Shown: positions 43,673-53,424, counted from the stretch's first letter. The stretch is DNA of 64,000 nucleotides from Streptomyces sp. NBC_00457 (GCF_036014015.1 NZ_CP107905.1:2852001-2916000), one strand, 5' to 3'. Numbers and translations: made by a program. Notes: generated by a model not told the origin, from the letters alone.

Positions 43673-44650
43673 CTACCGCCAGCCGTCGAGGGAGACTCGC
43701 GGGCCGTCGTCGGGGTAGGCGACCCGGAAGCCTAGGTTGCCCGTCGTGCTGTCGGCGGTGTTGGCCGTGCGGGCGGCGACCCGGTAGCGGTTGCAGTACG
43801 AGTCGTGGCACAGGTACGAGCCTCCGCGCATGACGCGCAGCTCCCGCGACTTGGTGTCCCACGGGTCGGCGCACCACTCCCACACGTTTCCGGAGACGTT
43901 GTAGAGCCCGTAGGCGTTCGGCGGGAAGGCGTGGACGGGGGCGGTTCCGGTGTAGCCGTCCTCGGCGGTGTTCTTGGTGGGGAAGGTGCCCTGCCAGATG
44001 TTGCAGCGGTGCTCGCCGTCGGGGGTGAGTTCGTCGCCCCATGGGTAACGGGCCTGGTCGAGGCCGCCGCGGGCGGCGTACTCCCATTCGGTTTCGGTGG
44101 GCAGCCGTCCGCCGGCCCACTCGGCGAACGCCTTGGCGTCGGACCAGCCGACGTGGGTGACGGGATGGTCCCAGCGGCCTTCGAGGTCGCTGCCGGGTCC
44201 CTCCGGGGTGCGCCAGGTGGCTCCCTGCACGCCGCACCACCACGGGGTGGCGTCGGGGCGGGAGGAGATGCGTCTCAATTCGCCTGGCAGAAAGCGGGCG
44301 AAGACGAAGCTCCAGCCGTGGCGCTCGGCCTCGGTGCGGTGCCCGGTGTCCGCGACGAAGGCGGCGAAGCGGGCGGTGGTCACGGCGTAGGCGTCGATGG
44401 CGAACGCGTCCACGGCCACCTCACGGATGGGGCCCTCCCGGTCGCCGGGGTTCGCGTCCGCGTCCTCGGTGCCCATACGGAAGGTTCCGCCGGGCAGGGC
44501 GACGCGGGTGTCGTAGCCGGGCGGCCGGGTGCGTGCGGTGGGCGGCGTGAGCGCCAGGGCGACCGGTCCCGCGCCGGCGGCATCGGCGCCGGCGCGGGAG
44601 GGGGCGCAACAGGAGGGATGGGCCCGGCCTGCGCTCGGTGGGCTGCTCAT
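43673..44650 (-). CDS. Formylglycine-generating enzyme (sulfatase maturation)
   Basis: A 325-aa SUMF1-type enzyme that oxidises the active-site Cys of a sulfatase to formylglycine using copper and oxygen. The C-terminal catalytic pair is Cys281 and Cys286 in 'GGSYLCHDSYCNRYR', matching the two catalytic cysteines of the S. coelicolor enzyme. The 'GRLPTETEWEYAARGG' and 'GNVWEWCADPW' signatures are intact. The N-terminus holds 'PSCCAPSRAG', common in actinobacterial FGEs. Its ATG overlaps the sulfatase stop (ATGA), so the enzyme and its substrate are made together. Confidence 0.95.
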   Translation of the reverse strand: MSSPPSAGRAHPSCCAPSRAGADAAGAGPVALALTPPTARTRPPGYDTRVALPGGTFRMGTEDADANPGDREGPIREVAVDAFAIDAYAVTTARFAAFVADTGHRTEAERHGWSFVFARFLPGELRRISSRPDATPWWCGVQGATWRTPEGPGSDLEGRWDHPVTHVGWSDAKAFAEWAGGRLPTETEWEYAARGGLDQARYPWGDELTPDGEHRCNIWQGTFPTKNTAEDGYTGTAPVHAFPPNAYGLYNVSGNVWEWCADPWDTKSRELRVMRGGSYLCHDSYCNRYRVAARTANTADSTTGNLGFRVAYPDDGPRVSLDGWR

Positions 44651-46194
44651 CGCGTACCGAGGACCGGCCTCGAGGCTTCCGTACCGGTGGGCGTCGAGGG
44701 GCCCGCGCCGCCGCCCTTCTCCGTCTCGAACGACGACAGGGTGGTGTCATGGTCGGTCGGCACGTCGTACATGGGTGTCATCCAGTGGAAGAAGTTGTCG
44801 CCGCGGTCCCGTAGCAGGCGGTACAGGCGGTGCATCAACTGTGTGCGTATGTCCCGGAGTTCGGGGTGGTCGTAGCGGTTGAGGAGCTCGTCCGGGTCGG
44901 TCTGAAGGTCGTACAGCTCGTTGCGCGACTCGGGGTTGACGACCAGCTTGTAGCGCCGGGTGCGCAGCATGCGCTGCGGGTACGGGAAGTGGTGGCCGTG
45001 GTACTCGGCCAGATGGTGCTCGTCCCAGACGGGCCGTTCGCCGCGGGCAAGGGGCAGCAGGCTGCGGCTGTCGACGGCCGGGGCGGGGTCGCTGCCGGCG
45101 AGTTCCAGGATGGTCGCCGTGTAGTCGGTGAGGGAGACGAACTCATCGCGCACCTGGCCGGGTACGGCGCCCGGCACCCGCAGCAGCCCGGGGATGCGGT
45201 AGATGTCCTCGTACATGGCGGGGCCCTTGTCGTGCAGCCGGTGGGCGCCGGTGAACTCGCCGTGGTCGGCGGTGAAGCACACCGCGGTGCGCTCATCCAG
45301 GCCCAACTCCCGTACGGCGTCGAGGATGCGGCCGATCTGCTCGTCGATGAGCGTGACGTACCCCCAGTAGACGGCGATGAGTTTGCGGCTGTCCTCGATC
45401 GGCATGGTGTCGAACGCCCACAGCTTGCTGTAGTTGCTCTGCACCGGTGGCTTGCCCGCGAAGGTCTCCCCGATGGATGCGGGCAGCTCCACCAGGTCCG
45501 GGTCGTACAGGTCGAAGTACTCGTCGGGGAGGATGTACGGCAGGTGCGGGCCGAAGAAGTGCGTGGCGAGGAAGAACGGGGCGCCCTCCCCCGCCTGCTC
45601 ACTCCCGGCGAAGCGGTGGAGCATCTCGATGGTGCGGGTGGCCAGGTAGTACTCGAAGGTGGCCTCGACGGGCTGGTGCAGCCGGGCCGCGAGGAGGTTG
45701 CCGGGGCTGCCGTTGGGGGTCGTGCCGCGCATCCGGTCGCTGATGGCGTACCCGGGCAGGCCGTTCTCCTTGAGGTAGGCCAGGTAGTCGGGGTGATCGA
45801 CGGGGTTGTGCCAGCCGGCGAGGTCGGGGCCCTGGAAGCCGTAGTCGGCGGCGGTGCGCCGGACGCCGCCGTGCCACTTGCCGAGGAGGCCGAGGTTGTA
45901 GCCCTCGCTGCGCAGTTGCTCGGCGAAGGTGAACTGGCCGTCGGCCAGGTCCTCGAGGTACCCCACGTTGCGCTCGTAGTTGGCGAGCAGCTTGTGCCGG
46001 AAGGGTGCCGCGCCGGTCAGCAGGCTGGCGCGGGCCGGAGTGCAGATGGCGGTCGGCGTGTAACAGCTGTCGAAGCGGGTGCCCTGCGCGGCGAGCCGGT
46101 CCAGGTTGGGGGTGCGCACGTGCGGGTTGCCGTAGGCACCGAGGGTGTCGACGCGATGCTGGTCGGTCATGAGGAAGAGCATGTTGTGGCGCAA
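44647..46194 (-). CDS. Type I sulfatase (arylsulfatase A family)
   Basis: A 515-aa formylglycine-dependent sulfatase. Metal site residues begin with 'LMTDQHR', and the CxPxR motif is 'CTPARASLLTG' with Cys51 as the residue to be converted. The N-terminal 'LGKWHGG' Lys/His and later 'FTADHGEFTGAHRLHDKG' complete the active site. There is no signal peptide, so it appears cytosolic and would need its substrate imported. The start is probably TTG 46194 (reads 'MRHNMLFLMTDQHR') with GAAAGG upstream; GTG 46239 is an alternative. It lies in the ROK/ABC/FGE operon. Substrate could be a sulfated sugar, aryl sulfate or choline sulfate. Confidence 0.92.
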   Translation of the reverse strand: MRHNMLFLMTDQHRVDTLGAYGNPHVRTPNLDRLAAQGTRFDSCYTPTAICTPARASLLTGAAPFRHKLLANYERNVGYLEDLADGQFTFAEQLRSEGYNLGLLGKWHGGVRRTAADYGFQGPDLAGWHNPVDHPDYLAYLKENGLPGYAISDRMRGTTPNGSPGNLLAARLHQPVEATFEYYLATRTIEMLHRFAGSEQAGEGAPFFLATHFFGPHLPYILPDEYFDLYDPDLVELPASIGETFAGKPPVQSNYSKLWAFDTMPIEDSRKLIAVYWGYVTLIDEQIGRILDAVRELGLDERTAVCFTADHGEFTGAHRLHDKGPAMYEDIYRIPGLLRVPGAVPGQVRDEFVSLTDYTATILELAGSDPAPAVDSRSLLPLARGERPVWDEHHLAEYHGHHFPYPQRMLRTRRYKLVVNPESRNELYDLQTDPDELLNRYDHPELRDIRTQLMHRLYRLLRDRGDNFFHWMTPMYDVPTDHDTTLSSFETEKGGGAGPSTPTGTEASRPVLGTR

Positions 46195-46269
46195 GACTGT
46201 GCCTTTCGGGTCGTACGAGGCGTGTTCGCGTTGCCTCACGGGCGGGTCGGGACGGTGCAGGTGGCCGCC

Positions 46270-47256
46270 CTACTCGCCGCCCTGCGCCTCCTCGTAGAGC
46301 TCGCCCGCGTAGTACTCACCCGGATCGGGGTTCTCGTCCAGCTGCTTGTTGCGTACGAAGAAGTCGCCCAGCGTCTTCAGCCACTTGTCCACTTCACCGC
46401 TCTTCGACTTGGCGACCAGGTCCGCGGTGGAGAGGGTCTGGACGTGGGAGGCGTCGGCCTTCGTCTGGGCCTCGGAGACCTCGAGCATCTTCGCGGTGAG
46501 CGCGATGGTCTCCTCGGGGTGTTCCTGACGCCAGTCGTTGGCCTGCTGAAGGACCTTGACCACCTTGCTGTTCTTCTCCTCGGGCACCTTGTTGCCGGCG
46601 ACGAACGCGGTGGGGAAGGAGTCCCCGGTGTCCTTGGTGCTGGCGACCTCCACCAGGTCCGGCACCTTCTGCTTGATGGTGTCGATGGCCGGATAGAAGA
46701 AGCCGGCGCCGTCGATCTTCCCGGAGGAGAAGGCGGAGACGATCGTGGACGGATCCATGTTGACCTTGGAGATGTCCTTGTCGGTCATCCCGGCCTCTTC
46801 CAGCGCGATGTTGAGGATCATGTCGCCGGAGGTGCCCTCGGGCACGCCGATCCGCTTGCCCTTGAGGTCCTTCATGGACTCCATCCCGGGCTGTCCTATG
46901 ACCCGGTCGGCGTACGTGAGCGTGTTGATGGCGATGATCTTGGACTGACCGGAGGCGGGCAGCCACACGGCGCCGGGGCCGATGTAGCCGTAGTCGAGGT
47001 CGCCGGCACTGAGCGCCTGGATCTGCACCGGGCCGTTGTTGAACGACTTCACGTCCGCGGTCAGCCCGGCCTTCTTCCACAGCCCCTGCTTCTCGGCGAT
47101 CGCCAGCAGACTGGCCCCGTTGTAGTCACCGATGTAGCCGAACTTGACCGTGGAGTCGTCGCCGGAGCCGCCGCCGGAACACGCACTCACGGACAGCGAC
47201 AGTATGAATACGGAGGGCAATGTGATGAGGGCGTGCCTGACCGTGCTTCGGGACAT
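46270..47256 (-). CDS. ABC substrate-binding lipoprotein (SsuA/TauA/NrtA type)
   Basis: A 328-aa lipoprotein with lipobox 'LSVSAC' (Cys about residue 26). The mature part has 'VKFGYIGDYNGASLLAIAEK', 'DLKGKRIGVPEGTSGDMIL' and 'FVAGNKVPEEKNSKVVK', typical of binding proteins for nitrate, sulfonates, taurine or thiamine precursors. ATG 47256 was chosen; the longer reading crosses into the ATPase gene. In an operon with a sulfatase and FGE it most plausibly binds an organosulfate or sulfonate, which is an inference. Confidence 0.88.
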   Translation of the reverse strand: MSRSTVRHALITLPSVFILSLSVSACSGGGSGDDSTVKFGYIGDYNGASLLAIAEKQGLWKKAGLTADVKSFNNGPVQIQALSAGDLDYGYIGPGAVWLPASGQSKIIAINTLTYADRVIGQPGMESMKDLKGKRIGVPEGTSGDMILNIALEEAGMTDKDISKVNMDPSTIVSAFSSGKIDGAGFFYPAIDTIKQKVPDLVEVASTKDTGDSFPTAFVAGNKVPEEKNSKVVKVLQQANDWRQEHPEETIALTAKMLEVSEAQTKADASHVQTLSTADLVAKSKSGEVDKWLKTLGDFFVRNKQLDENPDPGEYYAGELYEEAQGGE

Positions 47257-47323
47257 GGTGGGTGGATCCTCTCGGTGCAGTACGAGGCAGTAGAAGAGTG
47301 GGGAACGGAAAGCCGACCGGCGG

Positions 47324-48103
47324 TTATGCGGCCGAGGCGGCTTCGTCCTGGTGGTAGACGGACGTCCAGACTTCGTTGCGGATGCGGCGGAACTCCGCGG
47401 ACAGCCGGATCTCCTCCGTACGCGGGTAGGGCAGGTCCACGTCGATGACGCGGTGGATGCGCCCGGGGCCCGCCGCCATGACGACGACACGGTTGGCCAG
47501 GTAGATGGCCTCGTCCACGTCATGGGTGATGAACAGCACGGTCCGCTTCTCCTGGCTCCAGGTCGCAAGGAGCTGGTCCTGCAAGTGCACCCGAGTGAGC
47601 GCGTCGAGAGCACCGAACGGCTCGTCCATCAGCAGCACTTGAGGGTCCACCGCGTACGCGCGGGCGATGGCGCAGCGCTGCTTCATGCCGCCGGACAGCG
47701 TCTTGGGCAGGGCGTCGGCGAACTCGCCGAGTCCGACGAGCGCGATGGCCTCGTCCGTGCGCCGCCTGCGCTCTTCGGCGGGTACGGAGGCGAGTTTGAG
47801 CCCGAACTCCACGTTCTGCCGCACGGTCAGCCAGGGGAACAGGGCGTACTGCTGGAAGATCACCCCCCGGTCGGGGCCGGGACCCGACACCGGCTTCCCG
47901 TCGACCAGGACGCTGCCCGAGTCGGGCTCCTGCAGTCCGGCGGCCATGCTCATCAGCGTGGACTTGCCGCAGCCGGACGGGCCTACGACGGTGACGAACT
48001 CCTGGTCCGCGATGTCCAGGTCCACTCCGCCAAGTGCCGTGAAGGTGACGCCCTTCAGCGGGAAGGTCTTCACCACGCCACGGAAACTGATCTTGCTGTT
48101 CAT
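47324..48103 (-). CDS. ABC transporter ATP-binding protein (SsuB/TauB/NrtD type)
   Basis: A 259-aa ATPase with Walker A '[13 protein letters not shown]', Q-loop '[14 protein letters not shown]', signature '[16 protein letters not shown]', Walker B '[12 protein letters not shown]' and switch His in 'FITHDVDEA'. The start overlaps the permease stop (ATGA). It energises the importer formed with the neighbouring permease and binding protein. Confidence 0.92.
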   Translation of the reverse strand: MNSKISFRGVVKTFPLKGVTFTALGGVDLDIADQEFVTVVGPSGCGKSTLMSMAAGLQEPDSGSVLVDGKPVSGPGPDRGVIFQQYALFPWLTVRQNVEFGLKLASVPAEERRRRTDEAIALVGLGEFADALPKTLSGGMKQRCAIARAYAVDPQVLLMDEPFGALDALTRVHLQDQLLATWSQEKRTVLFITHDVDEAIYLANRVVVMAAGPGRIHRVIDVDLPYPRTEEIRLSAEFRRIRNEVWTSVYHQDEAASAA

Positions 48104-48912
48104 CGTCGCTCCTGCCAGCCGGTGAGGCGTCGCTCGGCCAGCAGCAGCAGCCGGTCCATGACGAGCCCGAGTACTCCGATAGTGATCAGCGATACGAAGA
48201 TCGCGTCCATGTCGAACCAGGTGGCCGCCTTCTGCATCCGGTAGCCCAATCCCTCCTGCGCACCGATGAGTTCGGCGGCGACCACGGTGGCCCAGGACGC
48301 GCCGAGGCCGATCCGCATGCCGACGAGGATGAACGGCGTGGACGCCGGCACGACCACCTTGGCGAAGATGACGCGGTCCGAGGCGCCCAGCACTCTGGCC
48401 GCGTTGATCAGGGTCTTGTCCACGTCGACGACGCCCTGGAAGGAGGCCACGACGCAGGCCATGAATGAGGCCAGGTAGATCACGGCGATCTTCGGGACCT
48501 CGCCGATCCCGAGCAGCACCACGGCCAGCGGGATCATCGCCAGCGGCGGGATCGTGCGGAAGAACTGGATGTACGGCTCGATCACGGCGCGCACCGCCGG
48601 GTACCAGCCCATGAGGAAGCCGACCGGGACCGCCACGACCACACCGAGGGCGTAGCCGATGAAGACCCGGCGCAGGCTGGCGAGCGTATCGGAGGCCAGC
48701 GTGCCGTCGGCGATCATGGTGCCGGCCTTGCTCGCCACCGCCGCAGGCGTGGGCAAGTTCTCGACCAGTCCAAGGGCGGCCACGACGGCCCAGGCGCCGA
48801 CACCCGCCGCGAGCGCCAGGGCGCCCAGGACCAGTGGTCGAACGGTACGACGCGGTTGTTGCTGCCGCCGCTCAGGGGCGGCGGTCTTGTCGAGAGGGGT
48901 GATCACAGCCAT
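48100..48912 (-). CDS. ABC transporter permease (SsuC/TauC type)
   Basis: A 270-aa membrane protein with six spans and the BPD loop '[20 protein letters not shown]'. It contains '[20 protein letters not shown]', a strong signature of the nitrate/sulfonate/taurine permease family. ATG 48912 has GAGGAA 6 nt upstream. It starts 19 bp after the ROK gene and overlaps the ATPase gene. Confidence 0.9.
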   Translation of the reverse strand: MAVITPLDKTAAPERRQQQPRRTVRPLVLGALALAAGVGAWAVVAALGLVENLPTPAAVASKAGTMIADGTLASDTLASLRRVFIGYALGVVVAVPVGFLMGWYPAVRAVIEPYIQFFRTIPPLAMIPLAVVLLGIGEVPKIAVIYLASFMACVVASFQGVVDVDKTLINAARVLGASDRVIFAKVVVPASTPFILVGMRIGLGASWATVVAAELIGAQEGLGYRMQKAATWFDMDAIFVSLITIGVLGLVMDRLLLLAERRLTGWQERR

Positions 48913-48931
48913 GTGTTCCTCACTGGTGGCC

Positions 48932-50173
48932 TCATGCGTTCTCCTCGGAGACGGGCTGCGGGTAATGGGTGAGCAGGGGGGTTTCATGGAGTACGAGGGC
49001 GATGCCGCCCAGGGCGCTGCCGGCCTCGCCGAGCGTCGCGCGCCGTACGTCCACGTGGTGGCGGGCCAGCGGCATCAGGTGCTGTCGCAGGGCCTGTTCG
49101 ACCGGTTCGAGCAGGGCGTCGCCGGCCTGGGCCAGTTCGCCGCCGACGACGATGACGCCGGGGCCGACGGCGTGACAGACCGCGGCGAGGACTTCGCCGA
49201 CCTCGCCACCGACGCGGGCAAGGACCTCAAGGGCGGGCGGGTCGGCTGCCGTTGCCGCGTCCAGGAACTGCGCAGGGGTGTCCGCTGTGCCGCCCGCCGC
49301 CCGGTGGCGGCGCAGTACCGCATCGAGTGAGGCGAGGGTCTCCAGGCAGCCGGTCTTGCCGCACTCGCACCGCTCGCCGGCCGGGTCCACGGTGATGTGT
49401 CCGAACTCGCCGGACAGTCCGTGCCTGCCCCGGTGCAGCGCACCGCCCACGACGAGGCCGCCGCCCACACCGTGCGACAGGCGCAGGTAGAGCACGTCGC
49501 CGCTGTCCGCCGCCGCGCCCCACACCGCTTCGGCGAGCGCTGCGAGGCGGGTGTTGTTGTCGAGCAGCACCGGCACCCCGAACCGCTTGCGCAGCAGGTC
49601 CGGCAGACCGTCGATGCCCTGCGCGTGGGCGCTCTCACTGCCGGGGTCGGTGGTCGGACCGACCACGCCGACGCCGATCGCACGGAGCGCGCCGAGATGA
49701 ACGGCCTGTGCCCGCCCTGGGCCGCCGGCCCCCGACTCCCCCGGCGCATCGGTCGTCAGCGAGTCGAGCAGCCGTACCGCGATGTCCACCCGCTCGGGCC
49801 AGGACAGGTCCCCGGCATGCCCCTCACTGGCCGAACCGACCACTTCGTGGGCGAGGTTGACCGCGGCGACATGCACGGCGCGGCGCGCGAAGTCGATACC
49901 CACCGCCTCCCCGGCGGCCGGGTTGAGGCTGAGCTTCTCCACCGGACGCCCCCGCTTGCGCGCCTCGACATACGGCGTGCCGGCGACCACCGCACCGCTG
50001 GTCACCAGGCCGGCGACGATGTCGTAGAGCGTGGTGCGGGAAAGCCCGCTGCGGGTGCCCAGCTCGGCACGGCTCAGCGGACCGTACTTGCGCAGCTGCT
50101 CGAGTACGGCTTGCTCATGGCTGCGCCGGAGCCGGGTCAGCGGACCGTCGTGTGGGTGCATGCCGGACAGCAT
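48932..50173 (-). CDS. ROK-family transcriptional regulator
   Basis: A 413-aa protein with an N-terminal winged HTH ('[20 protein letters not shown]'), a kinase-like ROK domain ('[19 protein letters not shown]', '[10 protein letters not shown]') and the zinc motif '[10 protein letters not shown]'. It heads the operon ROK, permease, ATPase, binding protein, sulfatase, FGE, so it is likely the local sugar-responsive switch. Two in-frame ATGs (50173 and 50161) both lack a good ribosome-binding site. An inverted repeat starts only 16 bp upstream of the first, suggesting autoregulation. Effector unknown; ROK proteins usually sense sugars or sugar phosphates. Confidence 0.88.
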   Translation of the reverse strand: MLSGMHPHDGPLTRLRRSHEQAVLEQLRKYGPLSRAELGTRSGLSRTTLYDIVAGLVTSGAVVAGTPYVEARKRGRPVEKLSLNPAAGEAVGIDFARRAVHVAAVNLAHEVVGSASEGHAGDLSWPERVDIAVRLLDSLTTDAPGESGAGGPGRAQAVHLGALRAIGVGVVGPTTDPGSESAHAQGIDGLPDLLRKRFGVPVLLDNNTRLAALAEAVWGAAADSGDVLYLRLSHGVGGGLVVGGALHRGRHGLSGEFGHITVDPAGERCECGKTGCLETLASLDAVLRRHRAAGGTADTPAQFLDAATAADPPALEVLARVGGEVGEVLAAVCHAVGPGVIVVGGELAQAGDALLEPVEQALRQHLMPLARHHVDVRRATLGEAGSALGGIALVLHETPLLTHYPQPVSEENA

Positions 50174-50188
50174 GTGGGGGGCCGAATA

Positions 50189-50213
50189 TTTTCGTCAACG
50201 AGCCGGACGAAAT
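50189..50213. promoter_or_regulatory. Inverted repeat, candidate ROK operator
   Basis: TTTTCGTC (50189-50196) and GACGAAAT (50206-50213) form an inverted repeat directly upstream of the ROK gene. A third copy, TGACGAAAT, lies at 50392-50400 ahead of the divergent GH43-like gene. Three copies of one 8-mer in a 290-bp intergenic region of high GC content suggest operators serving both transcripts. The remainder of 50174-50466 shows no other feature. Confidence 0.5.
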
Positions 50214-50466
50214 CATTTCGCCGCCGCCACCCCTCGGACGCAGCCGACACCAGCGCTCGTGACCTGGGGTTACTTGGAAAGTCTACGTTGCCACCCGGCT
50301 CGTAACGCTTCGGTAACGCACGACGGTTGGGGCCGCCCCGGCCGAAACCACGCCCCCGGAGCACCCGATCCGGATTAATTTTCCGGGCTGTTGACGAAAT
50401 ACCGCTGCCGTTCGCATCCTGGGCGTCATGCCGTCCCCGGGCGGCCTGACGAGGAGGACATGGCGG

Positions 50467-51810
50467 ATGATCGACAACACGAACCGGCCGCCCATCGGCC
50501 GGAGGACCCTGCTGGCAGGTACCGGCGCGCTGGGAGTGGCGGCGGCGCTGCCCACGGCTTCCGCACAGGCGAACCCGGCGACGCGACGTGCACAAGCCGC
50601 GGCCTACCCGGAGAACTGGCCCGATCCCGAACCGTACGGCCTCGCCGACACCCGCCCCGACCTCTGGCCGCGCGACGACAACTCCTTCGTCCTCCCGCTC
50701 GAACTGCGCCCCCGGGACAAGGAGCGCGGCGTGGTCTGGATGCGGGACACCTATGTCAACTGCTTCGTCGTCCGGGGCCGTCCGCTCTACGTCGCCACGG
50801 GCACCTCCCGGGTGCCGGGCCTTGACGCGGCCGCGCCGTGGAACGACGGCATCTTCGTGTGGGTGTCCCGGTCGCTGCGCGGACCGTGGCGGCTGGCCGA
50901 CACCACCGGAATCCGTCCCGGCGCCGAGCGCGGCAAGGTGTGGTCACCCGAGTTCGCGGGCGAGAACCGGCCCGGGCGCACGGTCGTCGCCCCCTGGCAG
51001 CAGTACTGGCACGACGACGAGTTCGGCAAGCGCGGCAACGTGTGGGCACCGGAAGTGCACTACGTCCGCGGCCGCTGGTACATCGTCGCGTGCATGGGTG
51101 ACCACTCCCGCAAGGTCGGCTCGTTCCTGCTGGTGAGCGAGGGCGGGGTGGCGGGCCCGTACCGGCTCGCCAAGGGAAACCTCGCCAAGCCGTTCGGCGA
51201 ATCGTTCATCGGCGGGCCGTCGTTCATCGCGCCCGGCGCGTACCACCACATCGACGGCAGCATCTACGCCGAGGGCGACGACGCCTGGCTCGTGCTGCAC
51301 AACGACCTGTACGCCAAGTTCCGTGCCGACATGGAGGACATCGTCCCCACCACGGACCTCCCCAAGTTCCAGCAGTCGCCCTACTCTCCGGAGCCGTACC
51401 TCGAAGGCGCGTACGTCTTCAAGCACGGCGGCAAGTACTACCTCCTGCACGCCGCCTGGAACCGCTCGTCCGTCGCCCCGGACGGCAGCACGCGCTACGC
51501 CTACGACCCGCCGGGCATCGGTCGCACGCAATACCAGTACGACGCGGTCGTCGCCGTCGCCGACCGCTTCGAGGGCCCGTACTCCCGACGGTGGACCGCG
51601 GGCGTCGGCGCGGGCCACAACAACTTCTTCACCGACCACGCGGGGGGCCTGTGGGCCACGTTCTTCCGCAACCCGAACGCCGGTTACTGGTCCCACCCGT
51701 CGCGCATCGCGAACGCCGCCGTCCCCGGCGTCGTACGGCTGGAGTGGACAGGCCCGGAGGGCAATCGCCTCTACGTCCGGCGCGGGCGGAACCAACCGGC
51801 CGAGGGCTGA
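50467..51810 (+). CDS. Tat-exported GH43-like glycoside hydrolase
   Basis: A 447-aa protein with a twin-arginine signal ('PIGRRTLLAGTGALGVAAAL'). The five-bladed GH43 pattern is visible: 'MRDTYVNCFVV' holds the probable catalytic base Asp, 'GNVWAPEVHYVRGRWYIV' is the WAP(D/E) blade, 'HIDGSIYAEGDDAWLV' follows, and 'EGAYVFKHGGKYYLLHAAW' contains the likely acid Glu. GH43 enzymes act on arabinan, xylan or galactan linkages. ATG 50467 has GAGGAGG 10 nt upstream; ATG 50428 would add 13 residues. Its divergent position to the sulfatase operon suggests a shared substrate. Confidence 0.82.
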   Translation: MIDNTNRPPIGRRTLLAGTGALGVAAALPTASAQANPATRRAQAAAYPENWPDPEPYGLADTRPDLWPRDDNSFVLPLELRPRDKERGVVWMRDTYVNCFVVRGRPLYVATGTSRVPGLDAAAPWNDGIFVWVSRSLRGPWRLADTTGIRPGAERGKVWSPEFAGENRPGRTVVAPWQQYWHDDEFGKRGNVWAPEVHYVRGRWYIVACMGDHSRKVGSFLLVSEGGVAGPYRLAKGNLAKPFGESFIGGPSFIAPGAYHHIDGSIYAEGDDAWLVLHNDLYAKFRADMEDIVPTTDLPKFQQSPYSPEPYLEGAYVFKHGGKYYLLHAAWNRSSVAPDGSTRYAYDPPGIGRTQYQYDAVVAVADRFEGPYSRRWTAGVGAGHNNFFTDHAGGLWATFFRNPNAGYWSHPSRIANAAVPGVVRLEWTGPEGNRLYVRRGRNQPAEG

Positions 51811-51865
51811 CGGTTTCGCATGGCCCATCCAGGTGCTCAAGATCTATGAGAATGGGGTGACGTAC

Positions 51866-53143
51866 GTGCGGGAACCAGATGAGCCGAACGCCGGGCGCCG
51901 GGCGGATCGCGCGAGCCCCAGCCGGCGGAGGCTCCTCGGCCTCGCCGGCGGTGGCGCTCTGCTGCTCGCGGGGTGCCGATGGGACGGAGCCGGAGCGGGG
52001 GGCTCCGGAGGCAGCGGCACCGGTGGTTCGGGCAGCTACGCCGGGCACCGGAAGCGTCCCGCGGCCCCGGAGGGCGTGCTCGGCTCCAACTTCAACGAGG
52101 AACCGCGGGGCATGACCGCCGCCGTCCTCGACGACCTGCGCACCAAGTGGGTGCGCGGCTTCACCCCGATGCCCGAGCTGGACAGTGTGGAGGCGGCCCG
52201 GCAACCGGCGATCAGAACCCTGCTGTCGTTCGCCGGCTCCGGCTACGGCACCGTGCTGTCGCTGAAGTTCCCCTACCAGAACAAGCCTCTCCCGCGGCCG
52301 GGCACCAGCGCGATGGACATCGAACTCGCCCGCGTCGACAAGGCTTTGGGTGCCGTCCTCGGCAAGGTCGACATCCTGGTCATCGGCAACGAGCCGTTCA
52401 TCGAGACGCGCCAGGAGGACCGCGCCACCCTGCTCAACCCCTTCTACGAGGCCGTCGCCGCGCATGTGATCGCCGAGCGGGAGAAGCGTTGCGGGCCCGG
52501 CTGCCGTACCCGCCTGTACATGGGCGCCCTCAACCGCCTCCACGAGCCCGCCTGGCAGACCCCCGCCGTCAACCGCTGGCTGGATCACGTCAAGGCCGTC
52601 CCCGAGATGGAGGGCGTCGACATCCATCCGCACGTCTCCTCGATCGAGCAGGCCAAGGCGTTCACGGATTACGTGCTGCCCCGGATCCGCCCCGAACAGC
52701 GCTTTCTGGCCACCGAGTTCTCCCTGGTGCACTGGTGGAAGCAGCATTGGAGCGACCCGGTCCCCGCCACCTACGCCGACCGCTACGGGGTGCCGACCGG
52801 AACCCCGTTCTGGCAGGAAGTGCGAAACGCGGCCGCGGACCCGTTTGCGCAGCAACGGTGGCACGACCTGCTGATGAACAGCCCGTGGTTCGCCTCGCGC
52901 AAGGAGTATCTGACCACCCAGGTACGGCAGTTCCGCGCCACCGGACGGCTGGCGGTGGCGACTTACGGCACACTCCAGGGACCTGCGATGATCCGCGACA
53001 TCGGGCCGGACAAGACGCCATGGCTGCTGAACAGCCTGTACGCCAACCTCGTCGCCCGACCTTCCGCGAACGGCGACATGGCGCACAACCCGGCGTTCTT
53101 CGATACGTTCCGCGCCCTCCAGGACACTTCCAGCGGGTCCTGA
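51866..53143 (+). CDS. Lipoprotein resembling an unclassified clan GH-A glycoside hydrolase
   Basis: A 425-aa protein with twin-arginine motif 'SRRRLLGLAGG' and lipobox LAGC, then a Gly/Ser linker ('GAGGSGGSGTGGSGSYAG'). The fold looks like a TIM barrel: the strand 'VDILVIGNEPFIE' supplies an Asn-Glu pair like the GH-A acid/base, and 'RFLATEFSLVHWW' could supply the nucleophile Glu. I cannot place it in a named GH family. GTG 51866 with GGGGTGA upstream is preferred; GTG 51857 is also in frame. It starts 55 bp after the GH43-like gene, so the two probably form one transcript for extracellular breakdown of a glycan. Confidence 0.6.
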   Translation: MREPDEPNAGRRADRASPSRRRLLGLAGGGALLLAGCRWDGAGAGGSGGSGTGGSGSYAGHRKRPAAPEGVLGSNFNEEPRGMTAAVLDDLRTKWVRGFTPMPELDSVEAARQPAIRTLLSFAGSGYGTVLSLKFPYQNKPLPRPGTSAMDIELARVDKALGAVLGKVDILVIGNEPFIETRQEDRATLLNPFYEAVAAHVIAEREKRCGPGCRTRLYMGALNRLHEPAWQTPAVNRWLDHVKAVPEMEGVDIHPHVSSIEQAKAFTDYVLPRIRPEQRFLATEFSLVHWWKQHWSDPVPATYADRYGVPTGTPFWQEVRNAAADPFAQQRWHDLLMNSPWFASRKEYLTTQVRQFRATGRLAVATYGTLQGPAMIRDIGPDKTPWLLNSLYANLVARPSANGDMAHNPAFFDTFRALQDTSSGS

Positions 53144-53424
53144 ACATCGGGCCGCGGGGCGGCGATGGCAATCAGGATCGAAGCTCTGGAAACCTCTCGC
53201 ACACAACCGCTCGTACAAACAACCCGTGCAAGAGGCCGCCGGCTTGCCCACACCGTCTCCGTCTACCTCGCCGCTCCCCATATCGCAGGCATCTTCTCCG
53301 GTCAGCGTGACCGGTCAGCGCGATGAGCCTGACGCAACGCCCTGACGCGGGGTGCGCAGGCCAGGTCGGTGATCCCCTTGGCGGCTCATCCAGCACTCCA
53401 AGTCGATCACCACCTCGGCCGCGG
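53144..53424. other. Intergenic stretch without recognised gene
   Basis: Sequence between the GH-A-like lipoprotein and the MmyB-type regulator, both ending here (convergent). I see no strong hairpin, repeat or coherent coding frame in it. Confidence 0.5.

Noticed and set aside
44830..47448. 872-codon plus-strand frame opposite the sulfatase and binding-protein genes
   Set aside because: Antisense shadow; it crosses two well-supported genes and an intergenic gap.
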